Origin: GCA-003244245 sp049673305
GTDB lineage: Bacteria > Actinomycetota > Actinomycetes > Mycobacteriales > Pseudonocardiaceae
Assembly (NCBI GenBank): GCA_049673305.1
Contig: JBATXM010000197.1
Span: 30,457 to 94,456 of the forward strand
Length of the DNA stretch: 64,000 nt
Reading direction: 5' to 3'
Every line of letters starts with the position of its first letter. Position 1 is the stretch's first letter. The position numbers and the translations under genes were made by a program. The notes beneath the pieces were generated by a model that was not told where the DNA came from, ran no database searches, and was given only the letters and a program-made list of their open reading frames with translations. This document shows, piece by piece, positions 8,526 through 16,500 of the stretch.

Positions 8526-9193
8526 GGGGAGGTGCCCACCCGTCGCCGGTTACGCCCTCGGGCCTTGAGCGCTTCGATGATGATGGGGACGAACGACAGC
8601 GCAACGATACCGATCAAGATCAGTTCTACGTGATTTCTGATGAACGCGATCCGGCCAAGCCAGAAGCCCAGCAGAGTTACTCCGGTGGCCCAAGCCAGGC
8701 CACCGATGATCGAGTAGGTGAAGTACCTGCGGGGATCCATCCGGCTTATTCCTGCGGTCGCCGTGATGAAGGTCCGTACGATAGGGACGAAACGACCCAG
8801 CAGGATCGCCCGTGCGCCGTACTTGTCGAAAAAGGAACGCGTCCTGTCCACATATTCCCGTTTAAACAGGCGAGAATCCGGCCGGTTGAACAGGGCCGGC
8901 CCTGCCTGGTAGCCCAGGTAGTAACCGACCACGTTGCCCGCCACGGCAGACACCGTGAGCAGCAGGCAGACCAGCCAGATCGGGGTGCCGATGAAACCCC
9001 TTGCGACGAACAGCCCAGCGGTGAACAGCAGCGAGTCACCGGGCAGGAAGAAGCCGAGGAGCAGCCCGCATTCCGCAAAGATGATCAAACACAGCCCGAG
9101 AAGCACAGAGGAGCCCAGCATCCGCAGCAACTGCTCGGGATCGAGCCAGGATGGGCCGAGAGCCAACGGCATGCCTAGGTGGGAAGGTGTCAC
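8522..9193 (-). CDS. DedA-family membrane protein
   Basis: A 223-residue integral membrane protein of the DedA/SNARE-associated family, implicated in lipid (undecaprenyl phosphate or phospholipid) flipping across the membrane. Visible signatures are FAECGLLLGFFLPGDSLL in the first re-entrant half and GRFVPIVRTFITATAGISRM in the second, with the conserved acidic and Arg residues. Several hydrophobic segments follow, and a basic tail (ARGRNRRR) ends it. GTG 9193 is the longest start; ATG 9172 is an alternative. Confidence 0.9.
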   Translation of the reverse strand: MTPSHLGMPLALGPSWLDPEQLLRMLGSSVLLGLCLIIFAECGLLLGFFLPGDSLLFTAGLFVARGFIGTPIWLVCLLLTVSAVAGNVVGYYLGYQAGPALFNRPDSRLFKREYVDRTRSFFDKYGARAILLGRFVPIVRTFITATAGISRMDPRRYFTYSIIGGLAWATGVTLLGFWLGRIAFIRNHVELILIGIVALSFVPIIIEALKARGRNRRRVGTSP

Positions 9194-9268
9194 GGTGCCA
9201 CGGTAGCGGGCAGACCTTCCATCATCGGCTGCGCACCGGTGACACCAGACGAGCTCACCAGATGCTGA

Positions 9269-9553
9269 TCACCAGATGCTGATGACGCCGGCTAGCCCGC
9301 CGGCCATCGCTCCCAGCAGCGCTGCCAGGATAAGTACCATCAAGGCCGACGGTCCGGGCTTGGCATGCGCCGGTCCGCGACCGGACGAGACCGGGCCGGC
9401 CGGCCGGGGATGGGGCGCAAACCCCAGTGGTGACCCAGGCCCTACCCCGCAGGCCTGCGCCCGCAACGCGGCGGACAGCTTCTGCTCGGGAATGGCCCCG
9501 GCACCCGAAGTGGGCTCCGAAATCGCTCTGGATGTGGGAACACTGTTACGCAC
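9269..9553 (-). CDS. Small tail-anchored protein downstream of a sigma factor
   Basis: A 94-residue protein with a polar Pro/Gly-rich region and one C-terminal membrane segment (LMVLILAALLGAMAGGLAGV). No family is recognised. The GTG start lies 7 nt after the stop of the sigma-factor gene on the same strand, so it is probably translated from the same mRNA. A regulatory partner of the sigma factor is possible, but no anti-sigma zinc motif (HxxxCxxC) is seen. Confidence 0.55.
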   Translation of the reverse strand: MRNSVPTSRAISEPTSGAGAIPEQKLSAALRAQACGVGPGSPLGFAPHPRPAGPVSSGRGPAHAKPGPSALMVLILAALLGAMAGGLAGVISIW

Positions 9554-9560
9554 TCACAAC

Positions 9561-10220
9561 TCACTTCTGCTCGAGGATTCGTTGCAGGGCGTCCAACGCA
9601 CGGCTTGCGCTGGACTTCACTGTCCCTCGGCTGACGCCGGTGGCCGCCGCGATCTCCGCTTCGCTCATTCCCCCGTAGTAGCGCAGCACCAGCACCTCAC
9701 GTTGTCGCGGCGGCAGCTGGCCCAGCGCGACGACCACCGCCTGATGCTCGGTCGTCAGCATCGCCAGCGACTCTGCTGAGCGGGCGTTGGCCTGGTGCGG
9801 GGGGACGTAGCCGCGAGCGGTCTTGCGGCGGCGCAGCACCGAGCGGGAGCCGTTGACCACTGCGGTGCGCAGGTAGCCCAGCGCGGCCGCCTCGTCACGC
9901 AGTCCCGACCAGTGCCGGTGCAGCCCGGTGAACGCCTCTTGCACGACGTCTTCGGCGGTGGGCGCCTCATCGACCAACAGAATCGCCAGCCGCACGAGCC
10001 GAGTCCGGTGCTGGCGGTACAGATCCTCCAGCGTCAGTGGGGTGTCGGTAGGGGTGTCGTCGGTAGGGCTGTCGGCTGAGGTGTCCACGGGGTTGTTGCT
10101 GGGGGCGTCGAGCACCCGCAGGTGGCGCAGCGTCATCTCGACCGAGTGCTGCACGGTCACGCGGTCGCGCGGTTCGTCGGGGGCCACGCCGGAAACGTAC
10201 TGTGGCCACCTCGCGCCCAT
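9561..10220 (-). CDS. ECF (SigE-family) RNA polymerase sigma factor
   Basis: An ECF sigma factor. Region 2 is visible in DLYRQHRTRLVRLAILLVD and AEDVVQEAFTGLHRHW, and region 4 in LPPRQREVLVLRYYGGMSEA with ATGVSRGTVKSSASRAL. The pattern matches the SigE-family group common in actinobacteria. The longest reading is 219 residues and carries a TDDTPTDTP-rich leader; ATG 10136 would give about 191 residues, nearer the family length. A small tail-anchored gene follows 7 nt downstream and may encode its partner. Confidence 0.85.
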   Translation of the reverse strand: MGARWPQYVSGVAPDEPRDRVTVQHSVEMTLRHLRVLDAPSNNPVDTSADSPTDDTPTDTPLTLEDLYRQHRTRLVRLAILLVDEAPTAEDVVQEAFTGLHRHWSGLRDEAAALGYLRTAVVNGSRSVLRRRKTARGYVPPHQANARSAESLAMLTTEHQAVVVALGQLPPRQREVLVLRYYGGMSEAEIAAATGVSRGTVKSSASRALDALQRILEQK

Positions 10221-10325
10221 CCGATCGCGTCTCGCTCGACGGGTAAGCCATACTGCGAGCCACTGTCCGCGACAGTCACCGCGTCACCCGAACGATCAGC
10301 ACCGAATAGCCGGAGGTCACCCACC

Positions 10326-11360
10326 ATGCCCATCGCGACGCCTGAGGTCTACAGCGAGATGCTGGACCGCGCGAAGGCCAACGCGTTCGCCTACCCAGCG
10401 ATCAACGTCACCTCGTCGGAGACGCTGAACGCGGCGCTGCGCGGGTTCGCCGAGGCCAGCAGTGATGGCATCGTGCAGCTGTCCACGGGTGGGTCGGAGT
10501 TCGCTTCTGGTGGCAAGGTCAAGGACATGGTCGCTGGCTCGGTGGCGATGGCTGAGTTCGCGCACGTGGTGGCCGCGAAGTACCCCGTCAATGTCGTGCT
10601 GCACACCGACCACTGCCCGGAGAACAAGCTTGACACCTTTGTCCGGCCGCTGATCGAGATCTCCCAGGAGCGGGTGAACCGTGGCGAGAACCCGCTGTTC
10701 CAGTCCCACATGTGGGACGGCTCGGCCACCGAGTTGCATCGCAACCTGGCCATCGCCGCCGAGCTGCTGGAAGCCTGCGCCAAGGTGAAGATCCTCCTGG
10801 AGGTGGAGATCGGTGTTGTCGGCGGCGAGGAGGACGGCGTCGCGAACGAGATCAACGAGAAGCTCTACACCACCGCCGAGGACTATGCGCATACCGTTGA
10901 GGCCCTAGGTGGTGGTGAGCGGGGTCGTTACCTGCTGGCCGCGACATTCGGCAATGTGCACGGCGTCTACAAACCAGGCAATGTGCAACTTCGGCCGGAG
11001 ATCCTGAAAATGGGCCAGCAAGTGGCTGCTCGCAAACTGGGGTTGCCCCATGGTTCCCAGCCGCTGGACCTGGTGTTTCATGGCGGGTCAGGTTCGGAAC
11101 TGGCGGAGATTCACGAGGCACTCTCATACGGGGTGATCAAGATGAATATTGATACCGACGCCCAGTACGCCTTCACTCGCCCGATCGCCGACCACATGTT
11201 CACCAACTATGGTGGGGTGCTCAAGGTTGACGGCGGGGTCGGCAACAAGAAGGTCTACGACCCGCGGTCCTATCTCAAGCTGGCCGAGCAGTCGATGGCT
11301 GCCCGGGTGGTGCAGTCCTGCGAGAACCTCCGTTGTGCCGGGCGCACGCTGGGACGTTAA
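10326..11360 (+). CDS. fba: Class II fructose-bisphosphate aldolase
   Basis: Cleaves fructose 1,6-bisphosphate to GAP and DHAP in glycolysis and works in reverse in gluconeogenesis; a metal (zinc) enzyme. The 344-residue protein has the metal-binding motif HTDHCPENK, the second cluster LLEVEIGVVGGEEDGV, NVHGVYKPGNVQL and the phosphate-binding end FHGGSGS plus KMNIDTDAQYAFTR. ATG 10326 is preceded by GGAGGT. The DUF3151 gene follows immediately, as in mycobacteria. Confidence 0.96.
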   Translation: MPIATPEVYSEMLDRAKANAFAYPAINVTSSETLNAALRGFAEASSDGIVQLSTGGSEFASGGKVKDMVAGSVAMAEFAHVVAAKYPVNVVLHTDHCPENKLDTFVRPLIEISQERVNRGENPLFQSHMWDGSATELHRNLAIAAELLEACAKVKILLEVEIGVVGGEEDGVANEINEKLYTTAEDYAHTVEALGGGERGRYLLAATFGNVHGVYKPGNVQLRPEILKMGQQVAARKLGLPHGSQPLDLVFHGGSGSELAEIHEALSYGVIKMNIDTDAQYAFTRPIADHMFTNYGGVLKVDGGVGNKKVYDPRSYLKLAEQSMAARVVQSCENLRCAGRTLGR

Positions 11361-11390
11361 CCGACCGCAGCACCACGGCAGGATGGAGCG

Positions 11391-11807
11391 ATGAACGTGC
11401 ACGGCAACCTGCTGGGACCCAACCCGACGCTGCTACCTGATCAGCCTGATGCGCAGGCCGCACTCGCTACGGCGAACGATCCCGCGACGGTGGCAGCCGC
11501 ATACCCTGAATTCTCCGCCGCGTGGGCGGCGCTGGCGCAGCGGGCACTCGACGAGGGAGATGCTGTCGCCGGCTACGCCTTCGCTCGTACCGGCTACCAC
11601 CGGGGCCTGGACCACCTGCGTCATGCCGGCTGGAAGGGTCACGGGCCGGTGCCCTGGTCGCACCTTCCCAACCGGGGATTTCTCCGCTCGCTGGCCGCAC
11701 TCGCTCGGGCAGCCACCGAGATCGGCGAGGTCCTTGAGGCCCGGCGGTGCCGGGAGTTCCTCGACGAATGCGATCCCGCTGCGGCCGGCGCCCTCGGGCT
11801 GGACTGA
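11391..11807 (+). CDS. DUF3151 family protein
   Basis: A 138-residue cytosolic protein with the DUF3151 signature LALRALDEGDAVAGYAFARTGYHRGLD in degraded form here (ALDEGDAVAGYAFARTGYHR) and GHGPVPWSHLPNRGFLRSL. The family is conserved in actinobacteria beside fba and has no known reaction. It starts 30 nt after fba and is likely co-transcribed. No membrane segment is seen. Confidence 0.88.
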   Translation: MNVHGNLLGPNPTLLPDQPDAQAALATANDPATVAAAYPEFSAAWAALAQRALDEGDAVAGYAFARTGYHRGLDHLRHAGWKGHGPVPWSHLPNRGFLRSLAALARAATEIGEVLEARRCREFLDECDPAAAGALGLD

Positions 11808-11825
11808 AGCGGCGCGGTGTTGGTA

Positions 11826-11884
11826 CCCGGGCACCACCCGGGCACCACCCGGACGGCACTCGGGCACCACCCGGGCGGCACCGA
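11826..11884. repeat. Tandem gggcaccacccg units
   Basis: Downstream of the DUF3151 stop, the unit gggcaccacccg or a close variant (ggacggcactcg) occurs about five times head to tail. CCCGGG palindromes in it could form GC-rich hairpins and may contribute to termination. No protein is encoded. Confidence 0.65.
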
Positions 11885-11996
11885 CTCCGGTGGCACCGCA
11901 TAGCCTGTCCCCGACCGGCAACGCAGCGCAGCGTTTCGGGCACGGACGGTAGACAGCGCAGCCGGTGTTGGTTGTGCGTCTTGGAAGGAGTTTGCA

Positions 11997-12488
11997 GTGG
12001 AGAACGGCTTGGGTTCCGCTGTACGCAACTTGACCGTCTTCGACGGTCTTGCCCTGGTCATTGCCCTCGCGCTCGTCGGCGTGGGATTCCTCATCGGCAC
12101 TGCCGGCAGTGGTAAGACTGGCGCGACCACCTCGGTTGAGCTCACCGTCGCTCCGGACACCGACACTCGCAGCCTGCCCCCCGGGGCGACAAAGACGTTT
12201 CCTGTCTACGTCAAGAACACCAATGATTACGGCGTCCAGGTCATCTCGATCAGTGCCGGCACATCGCGGGCGACTGCCGGGGGGTGCCCCGCCGGCACTG
12301 TCACGAGCGCTGGCGTCGACGCTCCGGTCGGCTTCATCCGGGCCGGGGGCATTCGGGCGTATGACGTCTCCGTGACAATGGCAGCCACTGCCGACAGTAG
12401 GTGCAAAGACCAGTCGTTCGCTCTGCCGCTCAACGTCACGCTCGGCTCTGCCGCTGCTGACCGGCACTTCTCTTTTGGGAGCTCATGA
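11997..12488 (+). CDS. Membrane-anchored extracytoplasmic protein of unknown function
   Basis: A 163-residue protein with one N-terminal membrane segment (GLALVIALALVGVGFLIGTA) and a beta-rich, Thr/Ser-rich outer domain containing two cysteines (GGCPAG and SRCKDQ), which could pair as a disulfide. GTG 11997 has AAGGAG 7 nt upstream. The domain resembles no family I can name. A tandem-repeat leader precedes it and an AT-richer intergenic region follows. Confidence 0.65.
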   Translation: MENGLGSAVRNLTVFDGLALVIALALVGVGFLIGTAGSGKTGATTSVELTVAPDTDTRSLPPGATKTFPVYVKNTNDYGVQVISISAGTSRATAGGCPAGTVTSAGVDAPVGFIRAGGIRAYDVSVTMAATADSRCKDQSFALPLNVTLGSAAADRHFSFGSS

Positions 12489-12916
12489 TGTCGCTTCGTG
12501 GGGACCTCAGGCGACGAGTGCTCAGCAGGTAGGTAGTGCCTGCAGTGCCGGCCTCGCCCATCGCCCAGGTTGGCCACGCGGAGCCGGTTACCTACGGTGC
12601 TCGCCTCGACGAGCTCAGGTGGAGTCAGGTGCAGCTGGCTCTTGACCCTCTGCCGAACGGCGATCTACCCTGGTGGGTGATCGGGGCCGGCGCTACTGAG
12701 GGGGTTGAAGTCCCGCTGCCTGCAGATTCTTGCTACGCCTATAAGCCTACGGCTATGAATCGAGTCGATGACGCGGGATATGGAAAGTCCTGTTCGTTAT
12801 CTAGTCTATCGCGGATTCTTTTTAGTTTTTTGTTAGGCTAAGAGCTTCGCTCTCCACCATCTCACTCACGAAAATCTGACTTGATTCCCTGGGGAGTCAA
12901 GTCTAGGGGGCCTTGG
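12489..12916. other. Intergenic stretch without a supported gene
   Basis: No gene is supported in this 428-bp region. A reading at 12536-12841 is open but has no SD, no family resemblance and an irregular composition. The second half (about 12760-12880) is AT-richer than its surroundings, with runs such as ttctttttagttttttg, and could hold the promoter of the next gene. Confidence 0.5.
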
Positions 12917-13513
12917 ATGAACGTTCGTTGGGTGCGTTCGAATGAAATCTTGCTAGCCTTTCTGGTGACCGCCATGTTGGCTGTCGGCGGACTGACTGCC
13001 CTGGTGTTACGCCAACAACAAGACCAGACCGTGGGCCAAGTCTACCTGGAGAAAGGTTCCACGGCGGGCGTCTCGCCCAAGGCGAGTACACACGGTCCGG
13101 CCAGTGCGCCAGCGCCCCAGGTAGTGCCGGCGCAGCAGGCAGTCCCGGCGCCCCAGGTGATTCCGGCGCCCCAGGTAGTGCCGGAACAGCAGGTGACCTC
13201 GGCGCCCCAGGTAGTGTCGGCACAGCAGGCAGTCCCGGCGCCGCAGAAACCACTGCCGCAGGCACACGTTCACCAGCGAGCGCATCCCCTTTCACCACCA
13301 CGCCGGCTAGCCCCGGCACCCCCCGTAATCCCGGCGCCCGCAGTAATCCCGGCGCCCGCGATTGACCCCGCGACTCAGGTACCTGTTAAGTCGGGCCCAC
13401 CGGATGCAGACCGCACTCCAGCCGATCCTGACGTGCCCGGTAAATCTGATGTGTCGCAAACCGCTCCGGCCGCTAACACACCTTCACCTGCGAGCACATC
13501 GGACGGTGATTAA
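12917..13513 (+). CDS. Single-pass membrane protein with a Pro/Gln/Val repeat ectodomain
   Basis: A 198-residue protein. ATG 12917 has AGGGGG upstream. A hydrophobic segment at residues about 10-32 (ILLAFLVTAMLAVGGLTALV) anchors it, and the rest is a low-complexity wall-spanning-like region. The repeat APQVVPAQQAVPAPQVIPAP is built from PAPQVVPAQ-type units and continues as PAPAVIPAPAI. No enzyme domain is seen. Such Pro-rich stalks usually project through the cell wall; a sortase signal (LPXTG) is absent. Function is unknown. Confidence 0.6.
   Translation: MNVRWVRSNEILLAFLVTAMLAVGGLTALVLRQQQDQTVGQVYLEKGSTAGVSPKASTHGPASAPAPQVVPAQQAVPAPQVIPAPQVVPEQQVTSAPQVVSAQQAVPAPQKPLPQAHVHQRAHPLSPPRRLAPAPPVIPAPAVIPAPAIDPATQVPVKSGPPDADRTPADPDVPGKSDVSQTAPAANTPSPASTSDGD
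13099..13249. repeat. Imperfect 30-bp repeats coding PAPQVVPAQQ
   Basis: Units of about 30 bp (gcgccccaggtagtgccggc followed by gcagcaggca or variants) are repeated about five times, giving the Pro/Gln/Val-rich part of the membrane protein. Point differences between units show it is not freshly amplified. Confidence 0.7.
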
Positions 13514-13544
13514 TTGCTGGATAGCTCGTGAGATGGGGGTGCCG

Positions 13545-13874
13545 TCAATAATGAGCCCGGCCACCGAGAGCACCACGTCTCTCCGCAGCAGTTCCTGGCC
13601 CATCGTCGGTTGGCTGACCTGCCGGATATGCCCGTAGAGGGTGGAGCAGGTTCGCCGAGAGGTCTGCTCCTGGGCCTGGTGGCCGGGGGAACGCCGCCGC
13701 CACGCTCGCTGCATCAATAAAGAGGTCATTTTGTTCGGATTGACCGATTTTTTGCGGATCGGCCGCACTGGCCGGGACGTCGACGTTGATATGCTCGCCA
13801 CGGAGCTGGTCATAGATTGGCGTCTGGCTCACAGGATGACACTGTAGAGGCGGTCCTGCGGGCAGCATGCACAT
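13545..13874 (-). CDS. Conserved hypothetical protein with a PIYDQLRGE motif, downstream of hemB
   Basis: About 109 residues from ATG 13874 (ATG 13868 is also possible). The motif TPIYDQLRGEHINVDVPAS resembles short actinobacterial proteins that carry PIYDQLRGE near the N-terminus; the rest is Pro/Ala-rich and probably disordered. It lies 23 nt after the hemB stop on the same strand, so it may be the last gene of the rex-hem operon. No function is known. The C-terminal part is uncertain because other frames are also open here. Confidence 0.45.
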   Translation of the reverse strand: MCMLPAGPPLQCHPVSQTPIYDQLRGEHINVDVPASAADPQKIGQSEQNDLFIDAASVAAAFPRPPGPGADLSANLLHPLRAYPAGQPTDDGPGTAAERRGALGGRAHY

Positions 13875-13897
13875 GGGTGTAGGACCGGGGCGCGGGT

Positions 13898-14878
13898 TCA
13901 ACGTAGCCAGTCTGCGGCCTGTACTGCCCAATAGGTCAGCACCAGATCGGCGCCGGCTCGGCGGATTGAGGTCAGCAGCTCCAGCACGGTACGCCGCCGA
14001 TCCAGCCAACCGCAGGCCACTGCGGCCTCCACCATCGAATACTCGCCAGAGACCTGATAGGCGGCGACGGGGACGTCGGAGACCTCGGCGACTGCGTGCA
14101 GCACGTCCAGGTAGGACATCGCGGGCTTGACCATGACAATGTCAGCGCCCTCGGCGAGATCCAGCGCCGTCTCGCGCAACGCCTCACGAGCATTGGCCGG
14201 ATCCTGCTGATAGGTCAAGCGGTCCCCACGCAGTGCGGATTCAACCGCGTCGCGGAACGGTCCGTACAACGCCGAGGCGTATTTGGCGCTATAGGCCAGG
14301 ATCGCCGCGTCGTGGTGACCTGCGGCGTCCAGCGCCGCCCGGGTCACCCCCACCTGGCCGTCCATCATGCCGCTGAGCCCGACTACGTGCGCGCCGGCCT
14401 GCACCTGCGCAAGCGCCATCTGCGCGTACGCCAAGAGAGTCGTGTCGTTATCCACCCGACCGGTCGCGTCCAGCAGGCCACAGTGCCCGTGGTCGGTGAA
14501 TTCATCCAGACACGTGTCAGCCATGATGACGATGTCGTCGCCGGCTTCGGCCCGCACATCGCGCAAGGCGGTATTGAGCACGCCATCGGGGTCTATTCCA
14601 GCGGAGCCGGTAGCGTCCCTGCTCGCGGGCACGCCAAACAGCATGATCCCGCCCAACCCCGCGGCTACCGCCTCAGCTGTGGCCTTGCGCAGCGAGTCCC
14701 GAGTGTGCTGCACCACACCGGGCATGGACGGGATCGACACCGGCTCCGCGATGCCCTCCTTGACGAACACCGGCAACACCAGCTGATGCGGGCGCACCGT
14801 CGTCTGTGCGACCAGCTGACGCATCGCGGCCGTGGTGCGCAACCGGCGCGGCCGGCTCGTCGGGTACATCGGGCACAT
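13898..14878 (-). CDS. hemB: Delta-aminolevulinic acid dehydratase (porphobilinogen synthase)
   Basis: Condenses two 5-aminolevulinate molecules to porphobilinogen. The 326-residue length fits. The Schiff-base lysines lie in AILAYSAKYASALYGPFRDA and DIVMVKPAMSYLDV. The metal loop reads ADTCLDEFTDHGHCG, with two of the three cysteines of the zinc-type loop and an Asp in place of the third. ATG 14878 is chosen because GGAGG sits 5 nt upstream; a longer reading to 15232 would run into hemD. It lies 88 nt after hemD in the rex-hem operon. Confidence 0.95.
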   Translation of the reverse strand: MCPMYPTSRPRRLRTTAAMRQLVAQTTVRPHQLVLPVFVKEGIAEPVSIPSMPGVVQHTRDSLRKATAEAVAAGLGGIMLFGVPASRDATGSAGIDPDGVLNTALRDVRAEAGDDIVIMADTCLDEFTDHGHCGLLDATGRVDNDTTLLAYAQMALAQVQAGAHVVGLSGMMDGQVGVTRAALDAAGHHDAAILAYSAKYASALYGPFRDAVESALRGDRLTYQQDPANAREALRETALDLAEGADIVMVKPAMSYLDVLHAVAEVSDVPVAAYQVSGEYSMVEAAVACGWLDRRRTVLELLTSIRRAGADLVLTYWAVQAADWLR

Positions 14879-14966
14879 GCGGGCCTCCGACCTCGGGCGT
14901 GGCGATACGGAGCTGCGGCACGCCGCCGACTGGCAGCGTGACTCACAGGCTATTCCCGGGGTGGGG

Positions 14967-16496
14967 CTAGCGGCGACGGTTTTTGGCTTTGCGAGGTGGA
15001 GGCAGGGCGCCCTGCGCGCGGAGTTGAGTGGCGTGCTCAGCCAGTGCGTCGACCAGGGTGCCGACCTGCGCCACCTCAGGCTGCACGTCCACCCGGAGGC
15101 CGAATTCGACGGCGGTCTCTGCGGTGGCCGGGCCAATGCAGGCGACGATCGTGCGAGTATGCGGCTTGCCAGCGATACCGACCAGGTTACGCACCGTGGA
15201 CGAGGATGTGAAGCATACCGCGTCGAAGCCACCCGTTTTGATCATTTCGCGAATCTCAGCAGGCGGCGGAGCGGCCCGCACTGTGCGGTAGGCCGTCACG
15301 TCGTCGATCTCCCAACCTCGCTCGCGTAGCCCGGCGGCCAGCGTTTCGGTGGCGATGTCCGCGCGCGGCAGCAGCACCCGATCCACTGGGTCAAGCACAT
15401 CATCGAAGGGCGGGAAGTCGGCCAGCAGTCCGTCGGAGGACTGCTCACCCGAAGGCAGCAACTCGGGGACGATCCCCATCGAGCGCACCCGCTCCGCAGT
15501 GGCATCCCCCACGCAAGCGATCTTCACGCCAGCAAATGCGCGGGCATCCAGACCGAATTCGGAGAACTTGTCCCAGACCGCCCGGACCGCATTGGTAGAG
15601 GTGAACACCACCCACTGGTAACGACCGTCCACCAGGCCCTTGACCGCACGCTCCATCTGCGCCGGGGATCGGGGCGGCTCCACCGAGATCGTCGGGACCT
15701 CTACGGGCACCGCGCCGTGCAGCGTCAGCCGCTCGCTCATCGCCCCGGCCTGCTCCTTGGTCCTCGGCACCAGCACCTTCCAGCCATACAGCGCTCGAGA
15801 TTCCCACCAGGACAGCTTCGTCCGCTGCCCGACCACTGCGCCCACGGTCACCACCAGTGGCCCGGTCAGCGTGCTGGTGTCACTGCTCAGCGACACCAGC
15901 GTGGTCTCCACAGTGCGCTGGGTGGGCATGGTGCCCGCAGCGGTGATCGCCACCGGAGTGTTCGGGGCGAGCCCATGCTCAACCAGCGCGGAAGCCGCTT
16001 CAGCGAGGTGTGACGCGGTGGCGTGCAGCACCAGCGGACCCGACACCGCAGCCAGGGACGCCCACTCAACACCCGTGCGGACGTCGGCTTCAGTGTGCCC
16101 GGAGCCCAGTGGTACCCCCGCAAAGGCTGGGACCGCAGTACCCAGCGGCACGCCGGGCACCACCTCGAACGACGCCGAAGCGCGGGCCACCGCCAACGCC
16201 TCGGCGACCACGGCGTCAGCGGTCAGTGGGTCCCCAGAGACCAGGCGCACCACGACCCGCCCGTTTTTGGCTTCGGCGACCAGGTCCTTGGCGACCTCGC
16301 CGGGCTCCCCCACCGCCGGGCGCACCTCGGCGGTGGGGGCAGCCAGCGCGAGCACCTCGGCCGGCACGTCGGGGTCGGTCACCAGCAGCTCGACGCAGCT
16401 CAGCAGGTGCTGCGCTCGCACGGTGAGCATCCCGGCATCGCCGGGACCAGCACCGACAAAGGCGATCCGTCCGGTGGTCTTGCAGACACGGCTCAT
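14967..16496 (-). CDS. hemD: Uroporphyrinogen-III synthase fused to a SUMT-like domain
   Basis: A 509-residue two-domain protein. Residues about 10-240 resemble uroporphyrinogen-III C-methyltransferase (VGAGPGDAGMLTVRAQHLL, VRLVSGDPL, EVVPGVPLGTAVPAF). They lack the FGRGGEE stretch that normally follows the GDP motif, so methyltransferase activity is doubtful. Residues about 255-500 form the HemD domain (GWKVLVPRTKEQAGAMSERL, WVVFTSTNAVRAVWDKF, DAVCFTSSSTVRNL), which cyclises hydroxymethylbilane to uroporphyrinogen III. The same fusion is usual in actinobacteria. It sits 4 nt from hemC and ends in a very basic tail (PPPRKAKNRRR). Confidence 0.93.
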   Translation of the reverse strand: MSRVCKTTGRIAFVGAGPGDAGMLTVRAQHLLSCVELLVTDPDVPAEVLALAAPTAEVRPAVGEPGEVAKDLVAEAKNGRVVVRLVSGDPLTADAVVAEALAVARASASFEVVPGVPLGTAVPAFAGVPLGSGHTEADVRTGVEWASLAAVSGPLVLHATASHLAEAASALVEHGLAPNTPVAITAAGTMPTQRTVETTLVSLSSDTSTLTGPLVVTVGAVVGQRTKLSWWESRALYGWKVLVPRTKEQAGAMSERLTLHGAVPVEVPTISVEPPRSPAQMERAVKGLVDGRYQWVVFTSTNAVRAVWDKFSEFGLDARAFAGVKIACVGDATAERVRSMGIVPELLPSGEQSSDGLLADFPPFDDVLDPVDRVLLPRADIATETLAAGLRERGWEIDDVTAYRTVRAAPPPAEIREMIKTGGFDAVCFTSSSTVRNLVGIAGKPHTRTIVACIGPATAETAVEFGLRVDVQPEVAQVGTLVDALAEHATQLRAQGALPPPRKAKNRRR

Positions 16497-16500
16497 GTAG

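Noticed and set aside
12536..12841. Open reading of 101 residues on the plus strand
   Set aside because: No SD, no recognisable family and irregular composition; it spans an AT-rich non-coding-looking region.
13099..13249. Regular repeats that could suggest a CRISPR array
   Set aside because: They are head-to-tail coding repeats inside a Pro/Gln-rich protein, without unique spacers of constant length.
14879..15232. Longer HemB reading starting at 15232
   Set aside because: It would overlap the hemD coding region and is not conserved; ATG 14878 has a good SD.
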